Assembly (NCBI RefSeq): GCF_020921035.1
Contig: NC_063151.1
Location: 26,108,934-26,172,933 of the forward strand
Origin: Rhodamnia argentea
Lineage: Eukaryota > Streptophyta > Magnoliopsida > Myrtales > Myrtaceae
Length of the DNA: 64,000 bases
Direction of reading: 5' to 3'
The notes beneath the pieces were generated by a model. It had not been told where the DNA came from and ran no database searches. It saw nothing but the letters and a program-made list of their open reading frames with translations. The first letter of the stretch is position 1. Each line of letters starts with the position of its first letter. Made by a program: the position numbers and the translations under genes. Positions 24,894-37,200 of this stretch are shown in pieces.

Positions 24894-25391
24894 ATGGAAA
24901 AATTATCAAAAAAATCCTAAATGTATTGCAATTTTGCTAATTCAGTTATATAAATTTAGTCTTAAACCTTTTTTATTTGTGCCAATTCAATCCATCAATC
25001 CAACTCTGACCGACAAACGCCGATGTGGCACCGACATGGCAATATTTATAATATTTTAATATTTTTTAAAATAAATTTATGTTAAATTTTTTGTTTTTTT
25101 TTTTCTTCTTCTTCCTCCTTCAGCCTTGTCCATCTCCACCGGCCAGGTGCCGATCCGGAGACTAGGAAGAAGAAAAAAAAAAAAAATAATTCGAAAAAAA
25201 ATTAAAATATTATTAATTATCAATGTCATTGTCGGCCATTCAAAGTTTATCGGATGAAATGAATTAACACAAATGCAAAAGGTTTAAAACTAAATTGGCA
25301 AAAAATTCGACAAAAAAAATGGCAAAAAAAAAAGGTTTATGATTAAATTGGCTCTATTGCAATACATTTAGGACTTTTTCGATAATTTTCT
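24894..25391. mobile_element. MITE with long imperfect terminal inverted repeats
   Basis: The left arm TGGAAAAATTATCAAAAAAA pairs with the reverse complement of the right end (TGAGAAAATTATCGAAAAAG). Both continue with TCCTAAATGTATTGCAAT. The middle has poly-T, a short GC-rich core (25125-25165) and poly-A. It is about 500 bp and non-coding, and is the best-preserved member of this family here. Confidence 0.72.
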
Positions 25392-25616
25392 CATACATTT
25401 ATTATGACTACTTAGAATTGAAGATATAGGAAAAAAAAAATTGCATTTTTCCGTTCATTTGAATGAACGGAATGATACGAGTTAATTGTTAAAAAGATTT
25501 TTAGAGTTTAATTGTCGCTTGAAATCTAACACAGCAGCATTTAACGAACTTCCAATAAACGCCGCCGTTTTTATCACCTCCCTTCCCGCTAAGTTTAACC
25601 TTCTCAAATCCTCATT

Positions 25617-25624
<8 letters not shown>
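25392..25624. other. Upstream region of the peroxidase gene
   Basis: This short AT-rich spacer probably holds the peroxidase promoter. No clear TATA box could be assigned. Confidence 0.4.

Positions 25625-25674
<50 letters not shown>
25625..25674. repeat. (CT)n microsatellite in the peroxidase leader
   Basis: About 25 CT repeats lie some 140 bases upstream of the peroxidase start, likely inside its 5' UTR. Confidence 0.95.
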
Positions 25675-25678
<4 letters not shown>

Positions 25679-25811
25679 AACAGATGATCAAGAAGCTGCA
25701 TAACACAGGAATAGAATCAAGAAGCCACAAAAGAAAAGTAGGAAAATCCTCACCGACCCACCACTTAAAGAGGGTTCAAAGAGAGAATCGAAGAAAAAAA
25801 CAAGAAAACCA

Positions 25812-27648
25812 ATGGACTGCGTCAAGAAACTGAGCCTCCTGACGATCTTGCTCTGCATCTACATGGCCCTCACCAACCCGAACGCCGATACCGCATGGAA
25901 GAACTCGCCCTCGCCTTTCTGGTTCCCGCCTCCTTCAGACTTCGCCAGGAATTTCTCGTCTCGGCTGATGTCGTGGCCTGGACGGTACACCGGCGACCCC
26001 TATAGAGCTGACTCCGCGGGGCCTTACTCAGCTGAGTCGCTCGAGTACGATTACTATCGCGAGTCATGCCCACAAGCCGAGAAGATCGTCCGAGAGGCGG
26101 TACGGCGAATTTACGGCATTCGCTCCGATGTTGCTCCCTCGCTCTTGCGGCTTGTCTTTCACGACTGCTTCATCGAGGTGACGAGTTCGACTGCCATTCT
26201 GATATCTCATTATCTCTGGCCTGGTCGCAAGATCCAATTACCGTGTTTGAAGAATTCTTTCACAATGCTATTTTCCATCTTTTTCTGTCCTGTATCTGGT
26301 GTTTTTAGTAATAACTGTGAAGTCAATAGTGGGGTCTTGCTCCATGTCTACATCGCTCTGTTTCTTCAGCGATTCGGGTGTAGTTGCAGCTATTGGAAAT
26401 TCCACTCCTGTTGGGTGTTTTATTCATGAATCTTCATACTGCTTTCCTGTTGAATTTTGGGTCTTTTTCAAATTCATTCCTTTGATCTTAGGCGTGACCA
26501 TCTGAAATTTATACCATCTCTTGCTGAAACGAAACTGACGCAGGGATGTGATGCTTCTGTTTTGTTGGACTCGACCGAAGTGATGGATGCAGAGAAAGAT
26601 ACGCCTCCAAACGAGACACTGAAGGGTTTTGAGATCATCGACGTTGTCAAGGCCGAGATCGAAGAGGTCTGCCCCAGCGTCGTATCGTGCGCGGACATTC
26701 TTGTTTTGGCTGCCAGAGAAGGCCTTCTCATGGTAATTCGCTAAAACAGGACTCTGCAACGTGCAAAACTCAATATACGTGATAAAACGTCATCAGTTTT
26801 TCGGCAGAATCCAAAGTTGAGATTTTTGGGGTTACTGATTTGTGGCATTTCAGGCTGGAGGTCCATTCTATCCGCTGAGCACTGGCAGAAGAGATAGCAC
26901 GCGTTCATATGCGGATCTAGCGACTTATCAACTTCCTTCACCATATGGAGATCTCTCGGACACGCTTGCATCTTTTGGATCAAAAGGATTCGGTGAAAGA
27001 GAGATTGTCAATCTGCTCGGTATCTTGCTTATCCGATTATATGTTTGCTTGATAAGTGCTTTCAATCTTTGTAACGCCTTATCGTGAAGTGGCCAATTTC
27101 TGAAACTAGCACTTACGTGGATGTAATCAATGGTTTGCACTAGATTAACTCAGATTTTATATTTGCCAGGAGCTCACAGCATCGGAGTGATTCACTGCAA
27201 ATCATTCCAGAGCCGTCTCTACAATTTTTCCGGGACTAGCGAGCCTGACCCATCTCTAGATGTCGGATTCCTCAACCTAATGAGATCCAAATGCAGCAAG
27301 AGTCTCTCAGCGCCTCCATCGCTGTCTCCGGCGCCATCATCATCCCACAGCACATTTGGCTTCTCGAGTTTGACATCTGAAGAGCCCGGTATAGTGATGA
27401 ACTATGAGGGGCCAAGTTCTGGTTTCGGGACTCAGTACTACCGGAGGCTGCTGCAAGGTAAAGGGGTTCTCTACGCGGATCAACAGCTCATGGTAGGAGA
27501 AGAAACCGGGAGTTGGGTCAGAGCATATGCCTCGGATGTCTCTTTGTTTCGCAGAGACTTTGCCGAGACCATGATGAAGCTGTCGAACCTCCAGGTCCTA
27601 ACAGCTCCCAATGGTCAGGTTCGACGCAGTTGTTCAAAGGTTGCTTGA
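25812..27648 (+). CDS. PRX48: Class III peroxidase, peroxidase 48-like
   Basis: Four exons, 25812-26177, 26544-26732, 26854-27019 and 27170-27648, join in phase to 399 residues. This four-exon layout is the usual one for the family. Class III peroxidases are secreted haem enzymes that oxidise phenolics with hydrogen peroxide in wall and vacuole. A signal peptide (about 1-20) is followed by an unusual 50-60-residue Pro/Ser/aromatic-rich extension before the catalytic domain begins near residue 77. Distal Arg113 and His117 (RLVFHDCF), proximal haem ligand His243 (GAHSIGVIHC) and all eight structural cysteines are visible, so activity is plausible. A Ser/Pro insert with the run LSPAPSSSHS separates the last two disulphide cysteines. 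The extension recalls Arabidopsis PRX48; orthology is inferred, the family is certain. Confidence 0.9.
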
Positions 27649-28123
27649 GGAAGAGAAGACAGAAGAACGGTGCTTTACCGCACTGTCAGCTTGCATCATA
27701 CCGAATGTGCTCGAGTTTTTCTCTTTCTGCTACCGGGTTTGCAGATTGTAAATGAGACAATTTAGGTGCTTGAATGAATCCTCTAGTGAAGAAGTCTTTT
27801 CAACTTACAATTGTACCAATAATAGCTACCGAGGCAGTTTTTTTCATTGAAGACAATGGAGTTATACCTCTACTCTCAGGATGATAATGGTCTAAATTTG
27901 AGCTAATTAAAAGGATAACGAGAAGATTACATGGCAATGTCCGAGAGAGCATAGTGAAACTCCGCAAGTGGTAAGAACTTCAGGTTCATTCAAGATGGGC
28001 CAAACTCAAGTAGTTAGAGATTGGATCGGAAAAGAAAAATCCAGTCGGGATTACTACAAATCGATCGAGTAGAACACAGAAGACCACGGGAAGAGCAACA
28101 ACACGAAGCCATTGCAGATCCAT
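27649..28123. other. Convergent 3' spacer
   Basis: It contains the peroxidase 3' UTR and that of the small minus-strand gene. Nothing else was recognised. Confidence 0.5.
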
Positions 28124-28522
28124 CTAGGACTCCATAGAGCCGAATCTCCTCTTTGGGCTGTCCATCCTGGCAGGCTGCCGCGCCGTGGAGAACTCGGAGT
28201 AAATATCCATGAAGAACTTGTGGACAATGTCTAGGAACACTGGGCTTGTGAGGAGGGAGTAGTAGTGGAGAGCCTCCTCAAGGTCCAGGACATGTTCCAC
28301 GTCGCCCGAATCCATCAGCTCCAACTCTTTCATCTTCTCTGCCAAGGCCAGGACTCCTCTGTCCTCATTTTCCGGGCTCGAATGTCCTTCGGATTTTGCC
28401 GAACACGAAGCCACCGGTCTCCTGACCTTCCCTTCTTGCACCCACCTTCTGTTGCCGGGAGCGTGCTTCCCGAATTTCATGAAGCTCCTGACATGTTCGG
28501 TTTGGATCGCACTCTTCTCCAT
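28124..28522 (-). CDS. Small uncharacterised plant protein
   Basis: Single frame of 132 residues starting MEKSAIQ. An in-frame stop lies 15 codons upstream, so the ATG at 28522 is the first usable start. The N-terminal half is basic. The C-terminal half contains a hydrophobic and acidic helical-looking module with HVLDLEEALHYYSLLTSP and FLDIVHKFFMDIYSEF, and the protein ends in a basic SPKRRFGS tail. I remember this module from short unnamed plant proteins but cannot give it a tested function. There is no signal peptide or membrane helix. Codon use and the ordered composition argue that it is a real gene. Confidence 0.75.
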   Translation of the reverse strand: MEKSAIQTEHVRSFMKFGKHAPGNRRWVQEGKVRRPVASCSAKSEGHSSPENEDRGVLALAEKMKELELMDSGDVEHVLDLEEALHYYSLLTSPVFLDIVHKFFMDIYSEFSTARQPARMDSPKRRFGSMES

Positions 28523-29373
28523 CCTATTCACCTGTCTGTTTCGTCTAGATTGAAGTTCACTCTCCCATCAGGTTCTCTTAAATGGCCCCTGTTTTTTGCC
28601 GATGGAGAAGAAGAATCACGGGTTCATCAGATAGATTTCCTGGCATTAGCATTTTGTGGCTCTCGTGGCTGTCGTGCCGGGACGATGCTCGCCTCGGTGT
28701 CGCCATTCGCGAGGACGGTACTGACCCAAATCCGTGTGGATTCATGTCTCCCCCCTTCTGCAGATGGTGGTCTGCGTATACGGACAAGAGAGAGAGAGGG
28801 ACAGCACGAGCTTGCAAGAGTTAACCTGGGAACAAAGGCACTGAAAGTCCAAACGAGTTTCTTTGTCCTTTGCTTGAAGTTTTCATTTTTGTCCCTTCCT
28901 CTCTCAAGTTCTCAATGTCAAGGGGTTCCAATCTCCTTCCTGACTTACATGCGTTGATGATGGTTTCATCATGACAGATCTGGGACCCACATCGACTAAT
29001 CAATGAGCATTTTAAGAAAAGGTATTTACCGTTGTATTGTATCACAATCATTTTTCATTAGAATACATTTATTTTGTAAAAAATATTTTTTTAAAAATGA
29101 TTGCTTGTATCTTTCGAAATAACCAACAACAATTTATTTCTTTATATTTTCACAATTTTTATTTATTTATTCATGTTTAACAGCGATATAACGATTATTT
29201 TTAGGAAAATATTTATCAACTAGTTAATTTTTTGCTAAACAAAACGCAGTCAAGATTAATGACAAAAAGGCCCGACCCAAGGGGCTGGCCCGAAAAAGCC
29301 CGGCCCTTACTCACACGCGAGCCCGTAATACTTTAACAAGTCCGCTTAGTAGATGGGCAATTCGCGGGCCTCA
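28523..29373. other. Divergent spacer upstream of RPL37
   Basis: The left part is the presumed promoter of the small minus-strand gene. The right part (from about 29260) is rich in GGCCC and GCCC words and leads into the RPL37 promoter. The middle, 29030-29250, is AT-rich without features. Confidence 0.45.
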
Positions 29374-29405
29374 AGCCCAAGCCCAAGCCCAAGGCCAAAC
29401 CCTAA
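29374..29405 (+). promoter_or_regulatory. Site II motifs and telo-box of a ribosomal protein promoter
   Basis: Three adjacent AGCCCA hexamers (29374-29391, reverse complement TGGGCT, the site II form) are followed by AAACCCTAA (29397-29405), a telo-box. This pairing is typical of plant translation-machinery promoters, which TCP factors and telomere-motif-binding proteins use to couple expression to growth. It lies about 100 bases before the RPL37 ATG. Confidence 0.8.
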
Positions 29406-29498
29406 ACCCCTTCGATTTTTTCTCCTCGTATAAGTTCTCCACCTTGAGCCGCTTCCTTCTTCTTCTCTACAGCTAGGGTTTCGACTCCGTCTGCTTCA

Positions 29499-30119
29499 AT
29501 GGTGAAACTCGTTCTTTCTATCCCTCTGCCCCTCTCTGAAATGGCTTGTTTTTCTGCGTGAAATTTCGTGCTTACAGGGGCCGATGCGCGTTGCGATTGC
29601 AGGGTAAGGGAACGGGAAGCTTCGGTAAGAGGAGGAACAAGACTCACACGCTGTGCGTGAGGTGCGGCCGCCGCAGCTTCCACCTCCAGAAGAGCCGTTG
29701 CGGTGCCTGCGGCTTCCCCTCCGCTCGCAAGAGGAAGTGTAAGCCCCACTCTCTCTCACTCTCTCGTGTTTTGTTTGGGTCGTTTCTAGGAGTTGTTTCA
29801 GTTCTGGTCGATTTTCGTTTGAGCGTGAGCTTGATGCGTGCTCAGATAATTGGAGTGTGAAGGCGATCCGGAGGAAGACCACCGGGACCGGTCGGATGAA
29901 ATACCTCCGCCACCTGCCTCGCAGGTTCAAGAGCGGATTCAGAGAAGGTAATGGAGTTTTAAAGCCTGCCGATGCAATGGCTAATCGTTCGTTTTCCATT
30001 TCATTTTCATTCGGCCTACCTGGAGAGCTGCGTTAGCTAATGAGCAAGATGGTTGTGATTTGAATTGTTTAGGTACTCAAGCTGCGCCAAGGAAGCAAGC
30101 AGCCGCAGCTTCTGCTTGA
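29499..30119 (+). CDS. RPL37: 60S ribosomal protein L37 (eL37)
   Basis: Four exons: 29499-29501 (only the ATG), 29603-29738, 29846-29947 and 30073-30119. They join in phase to 95 residues. eL37 is a small basic zinc-finger protein of the large ribosomal subunit. It shows [17 protein letters not shown], two CxxC pairs (CVRC and CGAC) that hold zinc, the stretch [20 protein letters not shown], and the C-terminus [11 protein letters not shown] plus an Ala-rich end. Without the first intron the ATG would open a meaningless 20-codon frame, so the splice right after the start codon is required. The promoter carries site II and telo-box motifs. The protein is highly conserved, so identification is secure. 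Confidence 0.96.
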
Positions 30120-31905
30120 GGCGTCGGGTCATCAATCATCCGGGCGAAGTTTGGGTACCTCGCCATAGATTTAAATTGCTATTTGTGTTTGGACAAGTTC
30201 AAATTTTGAGAACATCGTCGCCGATAAATTGTTGAGATTATGCTTTTAGTTCCTTCTGTAGTTGGATTTGAGTCTGAGGATGGGAAATTTTCAGAAATTT
30301 TCTATTGCTTGATGTGCCGATATGATCATCTCTTATTTTCTGCGAATGGGAAAGTCGTGATCCGAGAGTGGTTCGTCTTGTTATTGTTGCTAGCTATCCC
30401 AGTTACATGGAGTTAACATGGCTTAAATGGGAAGCAAAATTACATGTTTATGAGTGGAATGGTTGAAACATATTGAGTCACACTATGTGGTCGGAGCTAT
30501 GTTGCTCCTCCTGGAGGGGATTTTGCACCACCTTTAAATATCAACCTTATGTGATTAAGTCAGTTTCAGTAGTTGGCTTTCATATGAATTTGTCGCACAT
30601 GACCAAACTGTCTAGCTATGTTCCGATGGATCTTGAACCGCTGATCCATTGACATGGAATCTGTTTTCGTTGTGTGTGGATCGAAATCTTGGAAGATGTT
30701 TGCTTTAATCGCTGTAGAAACTCGAGTCTCATGGTTCCTATAGGCTGCTCTTCTACGTCAAGATGTCTAGTGACTTTGCTAGTGAAGTTATTCAACATTT
30801 CCATGAGATTGGGAGTTTGATAAATTGTAGAGCAGAACTTACTCCTTCGCACCTGCAGCTTATATCGATGGTAGAGTATGAGATTGGTTTGCGACCACCC
30901 AGCATCTGATAAGAGTTTTGAGGTTTTTGGTGTTGCTTTGGCTTGCGTCATTATGATTGCAATTGCATCATCAGAACCATTCTAGCTTAGTCGTGGCAAG
31001 GTTAATAGTAAAGACGGCATCAATGCTCCTCCTCCTTGAACCAACATAAATCCAACCACGAAATGTAACAAAAATTTGATTCAAGTAACTTGATCCTGCT
31101 GAGGGAATTAGTGATCCCTAGCTTTCCACTAAGGACACTTGCCTGACAACATATATTGTGATAAAGGCACTCCAGCAGCAGCAAAACCTATTCGGTTACG
31201 AACGAATCTCGGTGTCTTTGGTATTATGTTCTCTAAGGCCAGCGAAACTGCAAATTAATTCATTTTCTTAGAGGGATGGTTGTGGCGTCCATGTGAATAA
31301 ATCACTTCGCATGCCTTCGGCCATTTGAGTGCATCCAGCATCCACGTTGGGGAGTTAGATTGCTAAAGCCGTTTATTCTAGCGTTTCAAGTTGAAATTAC
31401 TCGTTCTCAAATCCTTCAGTCTCCTGCCCGGAAATTACAACGGTTTGGTCGGTAAAGGAATCGTGTTTAACCACATGCGGTCAAAGCAAGGAATTTTTTA
31501 GGACCGGTCCCGAGGTTGAACTCTTGTCGCACTCTTGGACACTTCATTGCAATTCTTCAGAGCCTCATCCTAGTAGAGAGCAAGACTCGTGCCTTGAGAT
31601 TTTCAATGGAGACGCCAAGGAAATTGGGATCTATCAAAGCCATATTGCCACATAACCCACTACAAAAAAGGAAAGTTAACGGAAGAGAAACGAGAAGCTT
31701 TACATTTAGAATGCTGTACATCTTGAATAAAAACTAGATACAAAACTCACACCTCTGTAAGGAATACTTCGCTCCCATGGTCAAGGGGGAAAAGAAAAAC
31801 TCTGGTGTAAAAGAGATGTGCAGACTAGAAAGGTGAAACAGTGTAAGAGGGAAAGAACCCAAATCTTTGCTCGATCTCGTAACTAATCTAGTACATGAAT
31901 TTTGC
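30120..31905. other. Convergent spacer between RPL37 and the sorting nexin gene
   Basis: The left end holds the RPL37 3' UTR and the right end the sorting nexin 3' UTR. The middle 1.3 kb has only short frames with no recognisable product and no obvious repeat. Confidence 0.5.
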
Positions 31906-34265
31906 CTAATCTGCTCTGTATTCTCCAAATTTATGTTTCTCATCATATAGCTGCTTAAAGACAGAATCCAGCTCCGGGAATGCTGATAACAGAAGCAACT
32001 CGAGGAGGTCGAAAGCCAACATTTTCAGACCCACGGATGACTGCACAGACATACCAGAGTTAAGTTACTGCAATATGCCAAGAACTTGTATCTAAAGCTG
32101 TTTCATAAGCAGGCTCATGTACACGACTCTTTCGATTATACCCCATCTGCCTTTATGTTCAGGCTCTCATAAAAGTTCTTTCCTTTTTTGGGGGACTCAC
32201 CAGATACTTCGTAAAATTAATGAGAAACGTCCCTCCAGAAAGATATGACCTCAAATAATCATTAGGTGTTTCACCTCAAACAAAGGAGATGAGAGTCCAT
32301 AAGAATTCGTCCCAAAAAAAAAAGTACATAAGAATACCTAAAATTGACCAGCCAACCATTTTAGGAGGAAGCACTTCCAATGAGAATTGGGCACAATAGC
32401 TCCAAATGTTAATATAAACATAATGCAGATAGAGTTGCTATATCTATTTTCGAATGATCGAGCGCAGCAATTGCCTTAATGAGTGCAAGCCCATTTAAAT
32501 GGTAAGCATACCGAATACTGAACCACTACAATGATCAGAAACTTGCCATCGGTTACCTGAAGAAAGAAATAGAGATCCTTCGCACACTGTTCATACTCCT
32601 TACGACCAACAAGACTGACAATAGCTGCTGGTGCTTTATCTGCATTACCCAAAAAGTTCGCTTATGTTCCAAAACATCAGGCAGCTTTATACTGTATGGC
32701 GTCATATGGATCAACTCAGACTCTGTATAAAAATGTCAAAACAAAGTTTACCAATCATTATCTCATATACGAACTTTGCACGTAGTTCTGCTTCCAGTTG
32801 CTGCTGCTCATCACTCTGTCTAGGTGAAGACATTTCTGAGGACTGCTGGCGGCGTGGTGAACTTTGCAACGGATTGACAGGGGGAGCACGTCGTCGCTTT
32901 GGATGCTTGGTTATAAAAATTCCATCAGGCCAAAGAATCTGTTTCAATCAAACAGCAACTTGAAATGAGTCAATGCCACATATTCATTTAAGTAGTTGAG
33001 TGCATGATACATGAAGCTAATTCAAGCAACACCGTGTTAAAAACATGTTGAGACATTGCCCTTCACTCGTAAAAGGTTTGGTATTCTGTCCATTACTCAC
33101 AGCATTAAGTTGTTAACGCTATTTACATAATTGAGAAAACTCCGAAGCCAATCCCTGCAACAATATGTGGACCAGGAAAGGCATAGACAACAAATTCGCT
33201 TATCCCATAATCCGAGTAGTACATGGAAGAATCAGGAGTACTTCTTCAACATCAATACTTTAACTTTGCATAAGGCAGGCAACACCTTTTCCCAGATTCT
33301 CAGAAACCACATGGTAGTTCCATACCTGCTCGAGACGCTTGATTCCGGAAGCAACAACGGCTCCCTTCCGAAGAAGCTGAATTTTCTCTATCAACCAGTC
33401 ATCAAAGGCATCACCCATTCCTAGTTGCAAAACCTGTTTGGCCACCCAAAATGCCTTCCTCCTGTGATATAGTTTAATATCAACATTTAGTTCCGATAAA
33501 TAAAGGGGGGATTTCACAAAGGAAAACAATCAAGCAACTGCAAAGTACCGTATCCATCCACCATCTTGAACTTGGAAAATGACGTCGACCAAATCTAACA
33601 ATGGGACACTGAGATTTGGAGGGACCCACTACAAGATTGAGAATGTGGGGATTATATCAAACCGCAATTAATCATCTTGAAAAGGAGTATGGCTTTAGTT
33701 ACTACCTCTGAAGGAAGGGTTGGGTCAGTGGCAGCATCAAGAAGTGCCTCAGATGTCTCTTTAGTGGTGTCACTCCCCCTGCTATTGGCAGTTTTATCTT
33801 GTGCATTCAGCCTGGAACGATCCACTGCAGGATCATGCTTCGTCTGCAATGGTGTCTCCTTGTTTTCGGGAACTATATTATCTCTTCTGGATGACAAGGG
33901 ATTGATGGCTGGCCCAAGAAAACTTGAAACCCTTTTGCTCTTTTGAGAGGGCTTATCCTCTAGGTCAACTAGAAAGTCATCAAGCACCAGATGGAAAATG
34001 CAGAGTAGATCAGAATGCAGGAAAAAAAACCAAATAATCACAAAAAGCACAACCAATTTGCAGAGTTGAAAAGGAAAAGAACAGAAAAATACACCTGATA
34101 GAGTTTCAATGATGGAAAAGGAACTTGAGAAGTAATATGTCTGCGCCAAAACATTATAAATATCTATTTAGTCCTTTAATCAAATAGAGAGGGCAAAAAT
34201 TAAAAGGAAAGAAGAGGGAAGGAATCAATTCACCATTCTAAGATCCAAACCCCACCCCCAAAACC

Positions 34266-34299
<34 letters not shown>

Positions 34300-37200
34300 C
34301 TTTAAAGTACAAAAAACAAAAAAATAAGGCTGAAGAGCCTTAGGAAAGGATTATGAGGTAATAGTAGTGCATGGAAATGGAGGTCAGACCTGAGAATCAA
34401 CACTTAGAAAGTCCCAAACTTCAATAGAGCCAGAAATTGTTGGAAGCTGCATAAGCTTCTGAACAACATAAACATGTTTAGGTAAGACATAAAAACCACA
34501 AAAAAGAGAAATGGCTCTTTACAATGAAACACAGCTGAAATAAGATACAGAATGACTGTGCAAGTACTACCTGTATATAACTGACAACGAAGGTCAGGTC
34601 ATCTAATTATGAAAAATAACTGCTTAGAACACTTTAAATAGCATAAAGCTTCTACCAACAATTAGTTGCCGAGATCATCATTGAGAAAGATAAAGAACCA
34701 TAATTCTGATGAATTAATATAATATAGGACCAGACAACAGACAACCTATAGATTAAGCACTTCACGCAAATTCCAGATACCAGCCGGTTCTACCGTTGCA
34801 GCTTAAAAGCAAATGAAAGCCAGGGAGAAAGAATTTTGACCTTTAAATATTTGTCAAGTAATTTACATCTTTCTTGAATCAAAAGTATGTCCAAGCCTGT
34901 TGAGAGAAAATGCTTGGGTGGCAAATGAAGATTATACTCTGGAAACTCTTTAAGACGACGATGCAACTCCTCAAAATGCCGAAACCTATGGCAAACGTCA
35001 GTCAAATTTAGAAAGAGACACCAGAACATGCATAAGTTGACAAATTAGATCAGAAAATGACGCTGTGTAGAGATAATCGAGCTGAGGATACCATAGGCAT
35101 AAGATATTGAGTTTACATTACACAAATTAACACGAAGTCCAGGGTGAAATTATTGGTACCTTCTTTTGATTGACCAGCTATTATTATTTACATCTGTGAC
35201 AGATATGGAATACACAGCGAAGGTTTTAGAGCCACTTTTCACAATATTCGCACCCAATACCTACAATGAAACATGTGCTTAGATGCCTTTCCTATATCCT
35301 TAAAAATACCAGAGAAAACAAAACCACAGAATGCCAACATACACAACCAAACTTAATAAGTACCTCACATCTTAACTTCAGAAAAGAATCCACAACCAAG
35401 GAATTTTGCACAGTGGTAGTATTCGAAGTTCGACATTCTGGCAGGGATACTGAGGATGCAGAGGAAGAAGCAGCTGCACCACTGTGGGCTCTACCCAAAA
35501 TTTCATTCTCAGAGTCATCACTAGAGGTCTCATCAGTCCCATAGCCTTTTGAAGTATTAAGTATGTCCCGTCCATCTCCAGATAAGAAGCTTGTTCTCTC
35601 AATTTCCTGCCAAACATGCACCTTTGTGCTGCTCAATCTAGACCTTTTCCTGCCCGAACGGGTACCAGAAAATCGTTGATAGCGAGGATGCCCTTTGCTA
35701 GTCTTCCTTGTGCTACTGCCTTCAAAAGTTTCTAGCGGATGATGGATGGGAGTAACTCCACCATTTCTCTTACTCTTGCCATCCCAAACTTTAGTTCCAG
35801 GAGAGTCAAGACCAGTAATTGTCTCAGCTTCTTCTTCTTCAGAAGTATATGAACTGCTCCCTGAATCAGCCTCCTCCAAACGCATGAGACTCTGGTCATC
35901 ATCTTCTTCAGTTACAGAAATCAGTGAGTGACCTGACAAGTTCTTGTTTGGTTGGATGGAGGGATTCCCTACTGCAGAAGAGGTGCCACCTCCAGGAGGA
36001 TTGCCGTTTACCACTTTGTCCTTTCCTTTGGGGTTGGACACGGATCTAGAATGATCAGTGACAACGGCCTTATTCGCTAAAGACTGCTGTGAAGCCTGTT
36101 CGATCAACCGATTTTCTCCCTCCTTCTTTCTGTAGTTTCGCCCTTTGGCCCACATGTTTTCAAAATGTTCAGGAGCAAGGGCTTGAGCTTTTCTACGAGA
36201 GATCACATCCAACATTTCTCCCCACTCCCCTCCAGAGCGGTGTTGTAACATACCTTTATCATCACCATTTTGGGAGTTTGCAGGCAAAGAATTCCATGAA
36301 CGGGAGGATCGTGCGTCCATAGCAAGCAATGGATCTTTGGAAAGAAATGTTCCATTGATGTTTTCTGCGTTATGTGTGCTAGAAGCACTTTTGGATGGAC
36401 TTGTTTTTAACTGCACGAGCTCAACACCAGTTACTGTAGGATCTAAGAATCTGGAGAAATGATCAGCTGAGACCCTTGTCCCATTTTTAGATGGCGATGC
36501 CTCATGAGCTGCGATTGCACCTTTATTAGCCTTGGTTTTAGAAATGACAAAAGCCTCGATCCTTTCATTGATAAACCTACAAAAAATATCCATACAAAAT
36601 GAATAACAGACAAAATTAGGGGCTGTGCACTAATGAAAGCTAAGAGATAGTTGCCTTGGGTTAGCTAAGTTCAGGACTGGTCTCATCACTGCACAGGCAA
36701 GAAGCTCCCTGACAATGCATCTGAAAAATGAGCATTGCAGATCTTCGGGCTTGAATGTGAAAGTGATAAGTCCGTCCATTACATGTTGTAAAACCTGTGC
36801 TGGGAGAAAAGAAAGCATGAGAATAGCAAGGAACAAAAATATGTCTAAGTATAGGTGATATTAAGAAAGCAACCTTGTGCTCGGCTTCGATGGAAAATAA
36901 TGCTGGGTGCAATTTATTTTCAGAAGCCAAGATACGCCTTAGTTCACCATCTAGTTGCTGAACAGTGAGATGTTCGAATTGTTGCTTTTCAATCTTTGCT
37001 TGTGTCAGGCGAAAGATCTCCAAATGTGTGCAGATGAGAGTGACAATATCCCTGCACCATTTAATGTCAACGATTTGAAAACCTGATTTTTGGAAACAAT
37101 ATTGATACAGAAAAAGATGAAGAATACCATGATGAGATTACCTTGTAAGAAGGTCGATTAGGTTAATGTTCCTCACACGATCTGAAAATTCTGCAAGAAC

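Noticed and set aside
25812-26429. Peroxidase exon 1 frame continued to 205 codons
   Set aside because: After Glu122 it reads intron. The GTGACG donor and the acceptor at 26543 give the family-standard junction FIE|GCDAS.
29499-29561. Open frame [12 protein letters not shown]... beginning at the RPL37 ATG
   Set aside because: It reads into intron 1. Splicing after the ATG restores the exact eL37 N-terminus.
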